Of a DNA stretch of 64,000 bases, positions 54,100-62,705 are shown in pieces. The notes beneath the pieces are model-generated. The model had not been told where the DNA came from, did not search any database, and saw only the letters and a program-made list of their open reading frames with translations. Position 1 is the first letter of the stretch; every line of letters begins with the position of its first letter. The position numbers were made by a program, and so were the translations under genes. Origin of the DNA: Arthrobacter sp. B3I9 (GTDB taxonomy: Bacteria > Actinomycetota > Actinomycetes > Actinomycetales > Micrococcaceae); the NCBI RefSeq assembly GCF_030816935.1, contig NZ_JAUSYO010000001.1, forward strand, positions 1,488,001 through 1,552,000. Direction: 5' to 3'.

Positions 54100-54813
54100 T
54101 CACATCCGCTGTTCCCAGCGGTCCGGCCGCGCAGGGTCCGGCAGATAACCCGGGCCGGACCTGCCGCCGGAATACTGTTCCAGCCGATAGTCGAAGTGCC
54201 CGGCATAGACCAGCACCATGCCGAGTTGCGGTTGGATCACCTTGACCTGGATCCGGTGCCGGCCTGACCCGTTTTCCTGCGGCTCCCACCACTGTTCGGC
54301 ATAAGCCTTGGCATCGACGACTCCGGGCAGGTGGAGCCGCAGCGGCCCGAGGAACAGCCTCGATGCCTCGGAGACGCCCCGCAGCCTGCCATCCTCCGTG
54401 ACGCTGAGGTTAAGGTCGGTGGCCAGCCGGCGGTACCGGCCAAGGTAGTCGACGAGCCCCCGCCTGGCGCCGGAGTCCACGTAACTGGTTGTGTCATGGA
54501 AGAGCCGCGTGCGGCCGGGAAAGAAAATCTCCCGGCGGGCAGTCAGGCTCGGGCGTCCGAACGGATCCAGGTGCGCATGGTTCTCGATCCGGAACGGGAT
54601 GCGCTCGCCGTATTCGGGAAAGAAAGCCTGCTCCGAGCCGGTGAGCCGCAGCAGGGGACGCAGCCAGGGCTGCGGGCAGCCCACCACGTCGAACGTGCCG
54701 ACGCCCACGCCGAACCGGCCGTACCCCGGAGCGAGCGAGAAGTATTCCTGCAGCTGCGGTTGCAACCTGGTGAACGCATCTCCAAGGGCCAGCTGATAGA
54801 TCGGTGTGCTCAC
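54100..54813 (-). CDS. DUF4166 domain protein
   Basis: A 237-residue protein of a poorly known family. It begins MSTPIYQLALGDAFTRLQPQ, where the YQLALGDAFTRL segment is the family start; GRFGVGVGTFDVVGCPQPWL, FRIENHAHLDPFGRPSLTA and EIFFPGRTRLFHDTTSYVD follow, and QPQLGMVLVYAGHFDYRLEQ is near the end. DUF4166 domains are often fused to saccharopine dehydrogenase-like or lipid-related proteins; here it stands alone. There is no signal peptide or membrane helix. GTG 54813 is preceded by AGGAGG at good distance. It is convergent with the MetE-like gene and divergent from mtrA. Confidence 0.78.
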   Translation of the reverse strand: MSTPIYQLALGDAFTRLQPQLQEYFSLAPGYGRFGVGVGTFDVVGCPQPWLRPLLRLTGSEQAFFPEYGERIPFRIENHAHLDPFGRPSLTARREIFFPGRTRLFHDTTSYVDSGARRGLVDYLGRYRRLATDLNLSVTEDGRLRGVSEASRLFLGPLRLHLPGVVDAKAYAEQWWEPQENGSGRHRIQVKVIQPQLGMVLVYAGHFDYRLEQYSGGRSGPGYLPDPARPDRWEQRM

Positions 54814-54996
54814 GGGAGCCTCCTGCAGGTTGGGGCCGGAATGTTGCCTGTGCCCAGCATGCAGGACCGGCGGCCGCTTGTCACAGCAGCCTGGCGCCGT
54901 CCCGGCTCACGCACGACGGCACCGGACGGGCGCCGTCCGCCATGCCCGGGAACCGCCGAATACGACAAAGCCAAACCAATAGGGGAATATATAACT

Positions 54997-55671
54997 ATGA
55001 AGGCACGCATTCTGGTAGTGGACGATGACGAGGCGCTGGGGGAGATGATCGGCATTGTGCTGCGCAATGACGGTTTTGAGCCCGTCTTTTGCGCCGACGG
55101 CGGGCAGGCCCTTGAGGTTTTCCGTTCGTCCAAGCCGGACCTCGTGCTGCTCGACTTGATGCTTCCGGGCATGGACGGCATTGAAGTGTGCCGCCTGATC
55201 CGTGCCGAGTCGGACGTCCCGATCGTCATGCTGACGGCAAAAGCCGACACGTCCGACGTCGTCCGGGGACTTGAATCGGGCGCGGACGACTACGTGCCGA
55301 AGCCGTTCAAGCCCGCCGAACTCGTGGCCCGCGTCCGGGCCCGGCTCCGGCCCGGAGACCAGAAGGCGCCGGAAACACTTCGTATCGCCGACGTCACCAT
55401 CGACGTTGCCGGCCACCTCGTCAGCCGGGGCAGCGAGAGGATCTCGCTCACGCCGCTGGAATTCGACCTGCTGGTGGCCCTGGCGCGCAAGCCGTGGCAG
55501 GTCTTCACCCGGGAGCTCCTGCTGGAGCAGGTCTGGGGCTACCGCCACGCCGCTGATACGCGCCTGGTCAACGTCCACGTCCAGCGGCTGAGGTCAAAGA
55601 TCGAACGTGACCCGGAAGCCCCCGAAGTTGTATTGACGGTCCGTGGTGTCGGCTACAAAGCAGGTTCCTGA
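54997..55671 (+). CDS. mtrA: Response regulator MtrA
   Basis: A 224-residue OmpR-family regulator. The receiver domain has the acidic pocket (VVDDDEALGEM), the phospho-acceptor Asp53 in LVLLDLMLPGMDG, the Thr in MLTAKAD and the Lys in YVPKPFKPAELVARVRA. The winged-helix domain contains LTPLEFDLLVALARKPWQVF, RELLLEQVWGYRHAADTRLV and NVHVQRLRSKIERD. In relatives MtrA controls cell-wall remodelling, division and osmotic response. Next genes mtrB and lpqB complete the known three-gene unit. The ATG is preceded by AGGGGA ten bases upstream. Upstream in-frame sequence overlaps a divergent gene and is rejected. Confidence 0.96.
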   Translation: MKARILVVDDDEALGEMIGIVLRNDGFEPVFCADGGQALEVFRSSKPDLVLLDLMLPGMDGIEVCRLIRAESDVPIVMLTAKADTSDVVRGLESGADDYVPKPFKPAELVARVRARLRPGDQKAPETLRIADVTIDVAGHLVSRGSERISLTPLEFDLLVALARKPWQVFTRELLLEQVWGYRHAADTRLVNVHVQRLRSKIERDPEAPEVVLTVRGVGYKAGS

Positions 55672-57643
55672 GCCTGCCGACGGCAGGCCCGGGGAAACGC
55701 CGGAACGCACGCTGCCGGCGCAGGCCGCTGTCGGCACACCCGCGGAGCGAGAACCGCACCACGAACCCGAGCGAGAACCGCACCACGAACCCGCCTCCGC
55801 ACCCGCCTCCGCACCAGGCGGCGGGCGGCAGGGCGCGGCGGGTTGGTCTCTTGTCCGCCTGCGCGGCAGGATCTGGCTCCGCCGCGCCCTGATCATGGCG
55901 GTCCGCGTCGCACGGCTGGTGCGGACGGGGATTTCGCGGCTGTTGCCGGGCATCCGTTACCTGTTGCAGTCCCTGCACAGCAAATGGCGGCGCTCGTTGC
56001 AGTTCCGCACGGTGCTCACCACGCTGATGCTCGCCGTCGGTTCCTTCGCCGTTGTCGGCGCGTACCTGTCCAACCAGATCGCGAACAATCTTTTCCAGGA
56101 GCGCCTGGTCCAGGCGGAGTCCGAGACCCGCTACAACGTGAAGCAGGTCCAGGACACGTTCGACGGCGCCCAGGTCACCGACCAGTCCAGCGTCATCACC
56201 CTCGTCTATGACACCCTGAACGCGGTGGAGGGCCGCGGTTCCGTGATCCAGCGCCGCTACGTCTTCGAAGCCATGCCGGAACAAACCAAGCCCCGCAACC
56301 GGTGGGTTGAATCCAGGGCGTCGGACCAGCTGACCATCAGCGTCATTCCGCCCGAGCTGCGCAAGGCAGTCCAGGACTCCGGCAAGGAGCAGTTCTGGGC
56401 CTCCACGCAATTTCCAGTGGGCACCGAGGACCGCCCCGGCATCGCCGTCGGCAACAAGGTCACCTTCAACGGCACCGTCTACGAGCTCTACCTCATCTAC
56501 GACCTCAACACCGCGCAGAAGACCCTGGACGAGATCCAGAACGTCCTGCTCGCCGGCGGGGCGGTGCTGGTGCTCATGATCGGCGCCGTCGCCTGGTACG
56601 TGACCCGAAATGTCGTCAGTCCCGTCAGCCACGCCGCCGTCGTGTCCGAAAAGCTGGCCGCCGGCCAGCTGCAGGAACGCATGGTGGTCAAGGGCGAGGA
56701 CGAGGTGGCGCGGCTGGGCGCTTCGTTTAACCACATGGCCGCAAGCCTGCAGGAGCAGATCACCCAGCTCGCGACCCTCTCCCAGATGCAGCAGCGGTTC
56801 GTTTCCGACGTCTCCCACGAACTGCGCACCCCGCTCACCACCGTCAGGATGGCGGCGGAGGTGCTTTACGATGCGCGGGAGGATTTCGACCCCATCAACA
56901 AACGCTCGGCGGAGCTGCTCTACAACCAGGTGGAACGCTTCCAGTCACTCCTGGCGGACCTGCTGGAGATCTCCCGCTTCGACGCCGGTGTGGCAACGCT
57001 CGACGCCGAGCCTTCCGACATTGTCCAACTCCTCACGCAGGTGATCGAGGCCGTCGGCCCGGTCGCGGCCGAATACGGCTCCGAGGTCACCCTCAACGCC
57101 CCCGAGGGCAGCATCATCGTGGAGATGGACGACCGCCGGATCGACCGCATCCTGCGGAACCTCATCCTGAACGCCCTGGAACACGGCGAGGGCCGCCCGG
57201 TGAACGTGTCCGTGGCAGCCAACGGCACCGCGGTGGCAGTGGCCGTCCGCGACCATGGGATCGGGATGAGCGCGGCCGAAGCCGCGCGCGTGTTCGACCG
57301 GTTCTGGCGCGCGGATCCCGCCCGCGCCCGGACCACCGGAGGCAGCGGCCTGGGGCTTTCCATTGCCGCTGAGGACACCAAGCTGCACAACGGGTGGCTC
57401 CAGGCGTGGGGGAGCAAGGGCCATGGATCGAACTTCCGGCTGACCCTGCCGCTTCGCCAGGGCGAGAGCATCACCAGGTCACCGCTGCAGCTCGAACCGG
57501 CCGACGTCGGGCTGCCCGGTTCCGGGCCGCAGCGGACCATGCTGCTGCTGGACCCGTCCCCAGTACCGGAGGGCTGGGTTGCGGTTCCGGGAACCGAGCT
57601 TCCCGCAGGCGACGGTGACGACGGAAGAGAGGGTCAGTCGTGA
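55643..57643 (+). CDS. mtrB: Sensor histidine kinase MtrB
   Basis: A 666-residue membrane sensor. Residues 1-110 are a disordered, charged cytoplasmic tail with short repeats, then helix 1 ([20 protein letters not shown]), an extracytoplasmic sensor region to about 305, helix 2 ([19 protein letters not shown]), HAMP, the HisKA block [20 protein letters not shown] with phosphorylated His392, and the ATPase with [17 protein letters not shown] (N box), [18 protein letters not shown] and [20 protein letters not shown]. It starts at GTG 55643 or 55646, 29 bases inside mtrA, and ends overlapping lpqB (GTGA). The N-terminal tail is longer than in mycobacteria. It phosphorylates MtrA. Confidence 0.94.
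   Translation: MVSATKQVPEPADGRPGETPERTLPAQAAVGTPAEREPHHEPEREPHHEPASAPASAPGGGRQGAAGWSLVRLRGRIWLRRALIMAVRVARLVRTGISRLLPGIRYLLQSLHSKWRRSLQFRTVLTTLMLAVGSFAVVGAYLSNQIANNLFQERLVQAESETRYNVKQVQDTFDGAQVTDQSSVITLVYDTLNAVEGRGSVIQRRYVFEAMPEQTKPRNRWVESRASDQLTISVIPPELRKAVQDSGKEQFWASTQFPVGTEDRPGIAVGNKVTFNGTVYELYLIYDLNTAQKTLDEIQNVLLAGGAVLVLMIGAVAWYVTRNVVSPVSHAAVVSEKLAAGQLQERMVVKGEDEVARLGASFNHMAASLQEQITQLATLSQMQQRFVSDVSHELRTPLTTVRMAAEVLYDAREDFDPINKRSAELLYNQVERFQSLLADLLEISRFDAGVATLDAEPSDIVQLLTQVIEAVGPVAAEYGSEVTLNAPEGSIIVEMDDRRIDRILRNLILNALEHGEGRPVNVSVAANGTAVAVAVRDHGIGMSAAEAARVFDRFWRADPARARTTGGSGLGLSIAAEDTKLHNGWLQAWGSKGHGSNFRLTLPLRQGESITRSPLQLEPADVGLPGSGPQRTMLLLDPSPVPEGWVAVPGTELPAGDGDDGREGQS
55745..55816 (+). 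repeat. Tandem repeats in the mtrB N-terminal coding region
   Basis: A 24-base unit (GAGCGAGAACCGCACCACGA and CCC) is present twice without change, followed by two 12-base units GCCTCCGCACC(C/A). They encode EREPHHEP and ASAP repeats, keep the frame and may vary in number. Confidence 0.9.
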
Positions 57644-59361
57644 GGGTTCCCTCGAGCAAACTCACCGCGGCGTGCGCTGCCGTGCTGGCCGTCGTCCTGT
57701 TCCTGCTGACGTCCTGCGCCCAGATCCCGCGTTCCGGGCCGGTGGGGAAGAGCACCGACGAGAGCGCCGGAAACCCCAACAACGCGCCCGTTTTTTTCCC
57801 GTCCGCGCCCCGTCCGGGCGCCGGACCCGAGTCCGTGATCGAGGACTTCTACCTGGCCGGCAGCGGCTATGAAGACGACTACGCGGTGGCCCGCCAGTAC
57901 CTCACCCAGGCCTCCTCGGTCACCTGGAAACCCGATCAGCGGGTCCTTGTGTTTCGGTCGGCACGGGTGGTGCCCACCGCCGTCGAAAATGTCTTTAACT
58001 ATGAACTGGACGTCGCCTACTCGGTAGACGCCGACGGCGTCGCCACGCAGTTGCCGCCGGGCACCACGGAGAACATCGCGGCGACCCTGACGCAGGTGGA
58101 CGGCGAATGGAGGATCGCGGAAATCGCGGACGGTACGGCCATTCCGGAAGAGACGTTCAAGGTCATCTACGGTGCCTACCCGATCTACTTTTACGATCCC
58201 ACGTTCACTTACGCGGTCCCGGATGTCCGCTGGTTCATCAAGAAGAAAACTGTCAAAGCCATGACCAGCGCGCTCCTGGGAGGACCGGCCCCCTACCTCA
58301 AGGGCGCCGTCGTCAGCGCCTTCCCCTCTGGCGTCAAGCTCGCCCGGGAGTCGGTGCCCGTCGTGTCCGGCGCAGCCCAGGTGGATCTCACGGCGAAGGA
58401 TCTCGTTGAGGCATCCAACGAGGACCGGCTGCGGATGCAGACGCAGCTGGCACTGACATTCCGGAGCCAGCCCGACGTCATCAACGTTGAACTCCGGGCC
58501 AACCAGGATCTCGTGCGGGTCGAGGACAACGGATCGGTGCTGCCGCCGATCCGCGACAAGAACGTTCCGCCCCACCAGATCGCGGTCAGCAACAATGACC
58601 TGGTCCGGTATGAGAACAACAGGATCTCGCCGCTTCCGGATATCCAGTCCGTCGCGGCCCTCGCACCCCGGGCACCGGCGGAGTCTCCCGTGTCCCAGTC
58701 GGCGGCTTTCCTCAGCGCGGACCGCACCACCTTGTACTCCATCGGACCCGGCCAGCCGGCCAGGGCACTGACCACCCGGGCCAGCCTCTCCCGGCCCTCT
58801 TTCGACCGCTATGACTGGGTGTGGACGGCAGGTCCGGGAGCCAGTGGCGCCACCGAGGTCGTTTCCTACCGGCCGGCTGGAGCCGCCGAGGGAGCGCCCG
58901 TTCCGACCGTTTCACTTGCTCCGGGCTGGCTGGCCGGCCGGACCGTCAAGGAGTTCAGGGTGTCCCGCGAGGGAGCACGGGCACTTGTCATCTCGGAGCA
59001 GAACGGCAAGACCAGGGTCCAGGTGACCGGCATCATCCGCGGCGCCGACGGAACGCCCCGGGACCTGACCGCGCCGATGACCCTGCTGACGGTCCGTGAT
59101 CCGGACCAGGGCGTCTGGGTTGACGACTCCACGGTGGCTGTCATGAAGGGCTCCCCGAGCGAAACGGTGATACCGGAGCTGCTGTCACTGACGTCCGCGC
59201 AACCGGACCTGCTAGCCCAGTGGCCGGGGCTTACGGCGCTGAGCGCCGGCAACGGGCCGGAGGAAATCTTTGCCCAGTCCGCCGAAGGTATCTTCCAACG
59301 GCTCGGAAACGGCTGGTCGCCGCAGCTGAAGGGCCCCGTCGATCCGGCTTTCCCAGGCTGA
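57640..59361 (+). CDS. lpqB: Lipoprotein LpqB
   Basis: A 573-residue exported lipoprotein; lipobox FLLTSC gives lipidated Cys26. The mature protein has the LpqB N-terminal region ([20 protein letters not shown]), a GerMN domain ([20 protein letters not shown]) and a C-terminal beta-propeller-like part ([15 protein letters not shown] to [20 protein letters not shown]). In mycobacteria LpqB interacts with the outer domain of MtrB and tunes MtrA phosphorylation. Its GTG start overlaps the mtrB stop by four bases, so the three genes are translated together. The coding sequence ends 10 bases before the next frame opens. Confidence 0.93.
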   Translation: MRVPSSKLTAACAAVLAVVLFLLTSCAQIPRSGPVGKSTDESAGNPNNAPVFFPSAPRPGAGPESVIEDFYLAGSGYEDDYAVARQYLTQASSVTWKPDQRVLVFRSARVVPTAVENVFNYELDVAYSVDADGVATQLPPGTTENIAATLTQVDGEWRIAEIADGTAIPEETFKVIYGAYPIYFYDPTFTYAVPDVRWFIKKKTVKAMTSALLGGPAPYLKGAVVSAFPSGVKLARESVPVVSGAAQVDLTAKDLVEASNEDRLRMQTQLALTFRSQPDVINVELRANQDLVRVEDNGSVLPPIRDKNVPPHQIAVSNNDLVRYENNRISPLPDIQSVAALAPRAPAESPVSQSAAFLSADRTTLYSIGPGQPARALTTRASLSRPSFDRYDWVWTAGPGASGATEVVSYRPAGAAEGAPVPTVSLAPGWLAGRTVKEFRVSREGARALVISEQNGKTRVQVTGIIRGADGTPRDLTAPMTLLTVRDPDQGVWVDDSTVAVMKGSPSETVIPELLSLTSAQPDLLAQWPGLTALSAGNGPEEIFAQSAEGIFQRLGNGWSPQLKGPVDPAFPG

Positions 59362-59464
59362 CCCGGAGCTGTTGTTTGGCAGTGTTGTCCACATAGCGCT
59401 GTTTCCGGTTCCCGCAGCCTTTGGAGCCGCGGGAGCCTTGCACCATGACAACGCACGGCGAACC

Positions 59465-60484
59465 ATGACAAGGCACGGGCCGGACGGAGCCCAATCCCGC
59501 CGGAAGGCCGCCGATCCGGACCTGTCCCCGCTTGCTTCGCCGGTTTCAAAGCATCGGGGTGACTATGCTCGCGGGCCTGCACGTCTGGCTGACCGGACTG
59601 CGGCTGCGGCGGCCGAACTGCTTGCCCTCGCCGCTCCCGTGGCGTGCGTGTGCTGCGGCGCGGAGGATCTCGTACTTTGCGGGGCCTGCGCGCAGCAGAT
59701 CCGCCTCCTGACCCGGCACCCGTTCCGGGCCGAGGCGCAGGCGCCCGCGCTGATGGACATGGACGGCTCGGTGCTGCTTCCGGTGGTGGCCGCCGGCGTC
59801 TACCGCGGCGAACTGGCGCAGGCCGTGCTCGCATTCAAACGGTACGGCCAGGCGCCACTCGTGCACATACTGGCCCGGGCGCTCGGGCAGGCGGTGAGCG
59901 CCGCGTCGGGCGGGACAGCGGACGTCTGGCTGGTGCCCGTGCCCACGAGCAACAGCGCGTTCCGGAAACGGGGTTTCAGCCCGGTCCATCTGCTGCTGAA
60001 AAGGCTCAGCCGGAGCCGGACGTCCGGCGGCTCCGGGCGGGACGGGCCCGGGACTATCGACGCGCTGCGGAAGGTAGGGGCCCTCCGGAGGGTAGGGGCC
60101 CTGGCGACGTCCGGGGCCCTGCGGGGGGCGTCGCCCGCGCGGTGGCCGGTATGGATGCTGGCGTTGCCTCTGGCCGCCGGCCAGAAAGGTCTCGGGCGTG
60201 GTGCCCGGTCGCGGCGCGTACGCGGGTCGATGCGTGTCCGGAGCGGCCCGTGGGCGCCGGACCTGCGCGGGCAGCCCTGCATCATCGTCGACGACGTGCT
60301 TACCACCGGCGCCACCCTGGCCGAGGCCGCCCGCGCCCTGACGCTGGCAGGAGCGCAGGTCAGGGGTGCCGTGGTCCTGGCGGCGACACGCCCGCCGGCC
60401 ACATCCGACCTCCCCGTCCAGGGCCGCGCGGTGGCGGGGAAGAGCGCCGTCGAGGAAAAAAATAAACCAAAAAAGGATGAATAA
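59465..60484 (+). CDS. comF: ComF family phosphoribosyltransferase-like protein with a central insertion
   Basis: A 339-residue protein of the ComF family, linked to DNA uptake or nucleotide salvage. The N-terminal zinc module is CVCCGAEDLVLCGACAQQI with two Cys pairs; AGVYRGELAQAVLAFKRYGQ follows. The phosphoribosyltransferase core reads LVPVPTSNSAFRKRGFSPVH and, near the C-terminus, IIVDDVLTTGATLAEAARAL. Between these lies an unusual repeat-rich insert (about residues 200-255), and the protein is about 100 residues longer than typical ComF. The ATG at 59465 is preferred to a TTG at 59372, as the extra residues are unconserved; the ribosome-binding site is weak. Confidence 0.85.
   Translation: MTRHGPDGAQSRRKAADPDLSPLASPVSKHRGDYARGPARLADRTAAAAAELLALAAPVACVCCGAEDLVLCGACAQQIRLLTRHPFRAEAQAPALMDMDGSVLLPVVAAGVYRGELAQAVLAFKRYGQAPLVHILARALGQAVSAASGGTADVWLVPVPTSNSAFRKRGFSPVHLLLKRLSRSRTSGGSGRDGPGTIDALRKVGALRRVGALATSGALRGASPARWPVWMLALPLAAGQKGLGRGARSRRVRGSMRVRSGPWAPDLRGQPCIIVDDVLTTGATLAEAARALTLAGAQVRGAVVLAATRPPATSDLPVQGRAVAGKSAVEEKNKPKKDE
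60073..60122 (+). repeat. 18-base imperfect repeats in the comF insert
   Basis: GGTAGGGGCCCT occurs at 60073-60084 and 60091-60102, and GGGGCCCT again near 60113-60120. They encode VGAL-type repeats between the conserved comF halves. Confidence 0.75.
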
Positions 60485-60554
60485 CAGGGGTCTATGAACT
60501 AACGTCGAACATGGGTACCAAGAATAGATGTACCTGTCGATAGCGGCTCGGAAA

Positions 60555-60583
60555 GGGGCTCGACTGTCAGTCAGAACAGCCCC
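60555..60583 (+). promoter_or_regulatory. Hairpin in the hpf leader
   Basis: GGGGCT and AGCCCC bracket a loop that contains a second dyad (GACT-GTC-AGTC). It lies 45 bases before the hpf start and could fold in the mRNA leader. Confidence 0.3.
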
Positions 60584-60627
60584 GGGAAGTGCCGCCGTCG
60601 TGTCACCGAAGTCATTTGGAGGGCACC

Positions 60628-61353
60628 ATGGAGTTCATGATCAGCGGACGTAATTTGACGGTCTCCGACCGCTTCCGCGAGTACGCAGACGAGAAGATCT
60701 CGAAGATTGCGTCATTGGGGGACAAGGTTCAGAGGGTGGACGCGAAGGTTTCCAAGGAAACCAAAGCCCGCCAGACCGATGAAATGCTGACTGTTGAGCT
60801 GACAGTTCTGGGCCGCGGTCCCGTGATCCGGGCCGAAGCCAGCGCCGCAGACAAATTCGCCGCGTTTGATCTTGCCTATAACAAGCTTCTTGAACGCCTG
60901 CGCCGGGCGAAGGACCGCAAGAAGGTCCATCATGGCAGGCATACCCCCGTGGCGGTGCGCGAGGCCACGGCGACGCTGGAACCGGCCAGCACCAGCGCCC
61001 CCCTCTACGAGGAAGCAAGCCGCCGGCAGGAGGCCACGACCGCGGATACCGAGAAGTCGCCGTATGAGGTGGAGAACGACATTCCTGCCGGGGATTCTCC
61101 CGTACTGATTCGCCGGAAGGTTTTCACCGCCGCGTCCCTGACCCTGGACGACGCCGTCGACAACATGGAGCTCGTGGGTCACGATTTCTATCTTTTCGTG
61201 GACAAGGAGACCAAGGCGCCTTCCGTGGTCTACCGCCGTGAGGGCTGGACGTACGGGGTAATCTCCCTGGACCAGACCTGTGAGCCGGGAGAGGCTCCGC
61301 TGGAGCCGAAGGTTATCGCCTACCGTTCCGAGGATGAGCCCGCCACCGCCTAG
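60628..61353 (+). CDS. hpf: Ribosome hibernation promoting factor, long form
   Basis: A 241-residue protein that pairs 70S ribosomes into inactive 100S dimers in stationary phase. The N-terminal S30AE domain is MEFMISGRNLTVSDRFREYA ... VELTVLGRGPVIRAEASAAD and KLLERLRRAKDRKKVHHG; the C-terminal domain, needed for dimerisation, is IRRKVFTAASLTLDDAVDNM, VGHDFYLFVDKETKAPSVVY and REGWTYGVISLD. The linker (residues 105-165) is acidic. ATG 60628 has a strong TGGAGGGC ribosome-binding site. It lies between comF and a YcaQ-like gene and before secA, an arrangement I recall from many actinobacteria. Confidence 0.95.
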   Translation: MEFMISGRNLTVSDRFREYADEKISKIASLGDKVQRVDAKVSKETKARQTDEMLTVELTVLGRGPVIRAEASAADKFAAFDLAYNKLLERLRRAKDRKKVHHGRHTPVAVREATATLEPASTSAPLYEEASRRQEATTADTEKSPYEVENDIPAGDSPVLIRRKVFTAASLTLDDAVDNMELVGHDFYLFVDKETKAPSVVYRREGWTYGVISLDQTCEPGEAPLEPKVIAYRSEDEPATA

Positions 61354-61356
61354 ACT
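61351..61356 (+). promoter_or_regulatory. Candidate -10 box of the YcaQ-like gene
   Basis: TAGACT, inside CTAGACTGG, overlaps the hpf stop codon and lies 29 bases before the GTG start at 61386. Confidence 0.45.
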
Positions 61357-61385
61357 GGTGCGGACCATCCACTGAAGGGACTGAC

Positions 61386-62636
61386 GTGCCTGAATCGCTG
61401 AGCCTCAAGCAGGCCCGGCGGATCGCATTGGCAGCCCAGGCATTGGACAAGGTACGGCCCGCCGGACCCGTGACAGCACGGGCGGTGGGCCGTACCTTTG
61501 CCCGCCTGCACCTTGTCCAGATCGACTCGGTCAACGTGCTGTCCCGGAGTCACTACCTGCCGTTCTTCTCGCGGCTGGGCAATTACGACCGAGGCATCCT
61601 GGACCGGATGGCGGGCACACATCCCCGCCGCATGATGGAGTACTGGGCCCACGAGGCAAGCTTCATCCGCCCCGACCACTTCCCGGACCTCGTGCAGTGG
61701 CAGAGCCGGAAATGGGTGGGAGCGCATGCCATGGACCCGGACCTGAGGAGCGGGGTCGCCTCCCGGGTACTGGAGGCACTCGCGCAGAGAAAGCCCATGA
61801 CCGCTGCGGAACTCACGGCCCGGCTTGGCCACGTGGAAGACCAACAGCAGGACAACTGGGGCTGGAACTGGAATGCCGTCAAGAGGGTGCTGGAACACCT
61901 CTTCGAGGAAGGTCTTGTCTCTGCGGCGTCCCGGACCGAATCCTTCGAGCGCCGCTACACCCTTACTGCCAAGGTCCTGCCGATGGCGCCGGAGGGCCGC
62001 GGTGAAACCAGCCAGGATCCGGCAGCAGCAATGGACCGCTTGATTGACGCGGCGGCACAGGCCCACGGCATCGGTACCATACGCTGCTTCGCGGACTATT
62101 TCCGGGTGCCGGTCAAAGCAGCAGCAGTGTCCGTGGGGAACCTCGTCGATGCCGGACGGATACGGCCGGTCCTGGTCACCGGCTGGAACCGGCCGCTCTA
62201 CCGGCATGTGGAGGCAAAGCTGCCCCGCGCGGCCACCGGCAGGGCGCTGCTCAGCCCGTTCGACTCGCTGGTCTTTGAACGCCGGCGGCTTGAGGCCCTC
62301 TTCGGCTTCCACTACCGGATCGAGATCTACACGCCGGAACCGAAGCGCCGCTTCGGCTACTACGTGTTGCCGTTCCTGCTCCGCGACGGGATCGTTGCCC
62401 GGGTTGACCTCAAGGCTGACCGCGCCAACGGCCTTCTCCTGGCGAGGGCCGCGCATGCCGAGCCCGGCGCGCCGGCGGACGTCGCCACTGAGCTTGCCGC
62501 GGAGCTGCGGCTCATGGCCGAGTGGCTCCAGCTGGACGGGGTGGTCGTTTCCCCGTCAGGTGATCTGGCGCCGGCGCTGGCCGATGCTGTCGACCGGACA
62601 GGCGACGCTGTATCCGCTGTCAGGGAACAGGCATAG
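61386..62636 (+). CDS. Winged-helix DNA glycosylase, YcaQ/AlkX-like (HTH_42)
   Basis: A 416-residue protein of the HTH_42 superfamily, whose members unhook DNA interstrand crosslinks or remove bulky adducts. The key motif is in HLVQIDSVNVLSRSHYLPFF: Gln45-Ile-Asp47, the Q-Phi-D form of the YcaQ branch rather than the Q-Phi-Q form of AlkZ. Three winged helices follow (EALAQRKPMTAAELTARLGH; LIDAAAQAHGIGTIRCFADY), then LLSPFDSLVFERRRLEALFG and YYVLPFLLRDGIVARVDLKA, where DLKADR is conserved. GTG 61386 has GAAGGGA upstream. Role inferred from family; substrate not known. Confidence 0.88.
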   Translation: MPESLSLKQARRIALAAQALDKVRPAGPVTARAVGRTFARLHLVQIDSVNVLSRSHYLPFFSRLGNYDRGILDRMAGTHPRRMMEYWAHEASFIRPDHFPDLVQWQSRKWVGAHAMDPDLRSGVASRVLEALAQRKPMTAAELTARLGHVEDQQQDNWGWNWNAVKRVLEHLFEEGLVSAASRTESFERRYTLTAKVLPMAPEGRGETSQDPAAAMDRLIDAAAQAHGIGTIRCFADYFRVPVKAAAVSVGNLVDAGRIRPVLVTGWNRPLYRHVEAKLPRAATGRALLSPFDSLVFERRRLEALFGFHYRIEIYTPEPKRRFGYYVLPFLLRDGIVARVDLKADRANGLLLARAAHAEPGAPADVATELAAELRLMAEWLQLDGVVVSPSGDLAPALADAVDRTGDAVSAVREQA

Positions 62637-62655
62637 CGGCCCCGCAACTCTCCCG

Positions 62656-62661
62656 TAGACT
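62656..62661 (+). promoter_or_regulatory. Candidate -10 box of secA
   Basis: TAGACT occurs 50 bases upstream of the GTG at 62706; GGGAG at 62692-62696 serves as ribosome-binding site. Confidence 0.4.
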
Positions 62662-62705
62662 AAACACGCCAGAATTCGGCGGCTTGAGACTGGGAGCATC
62701 TTCAC

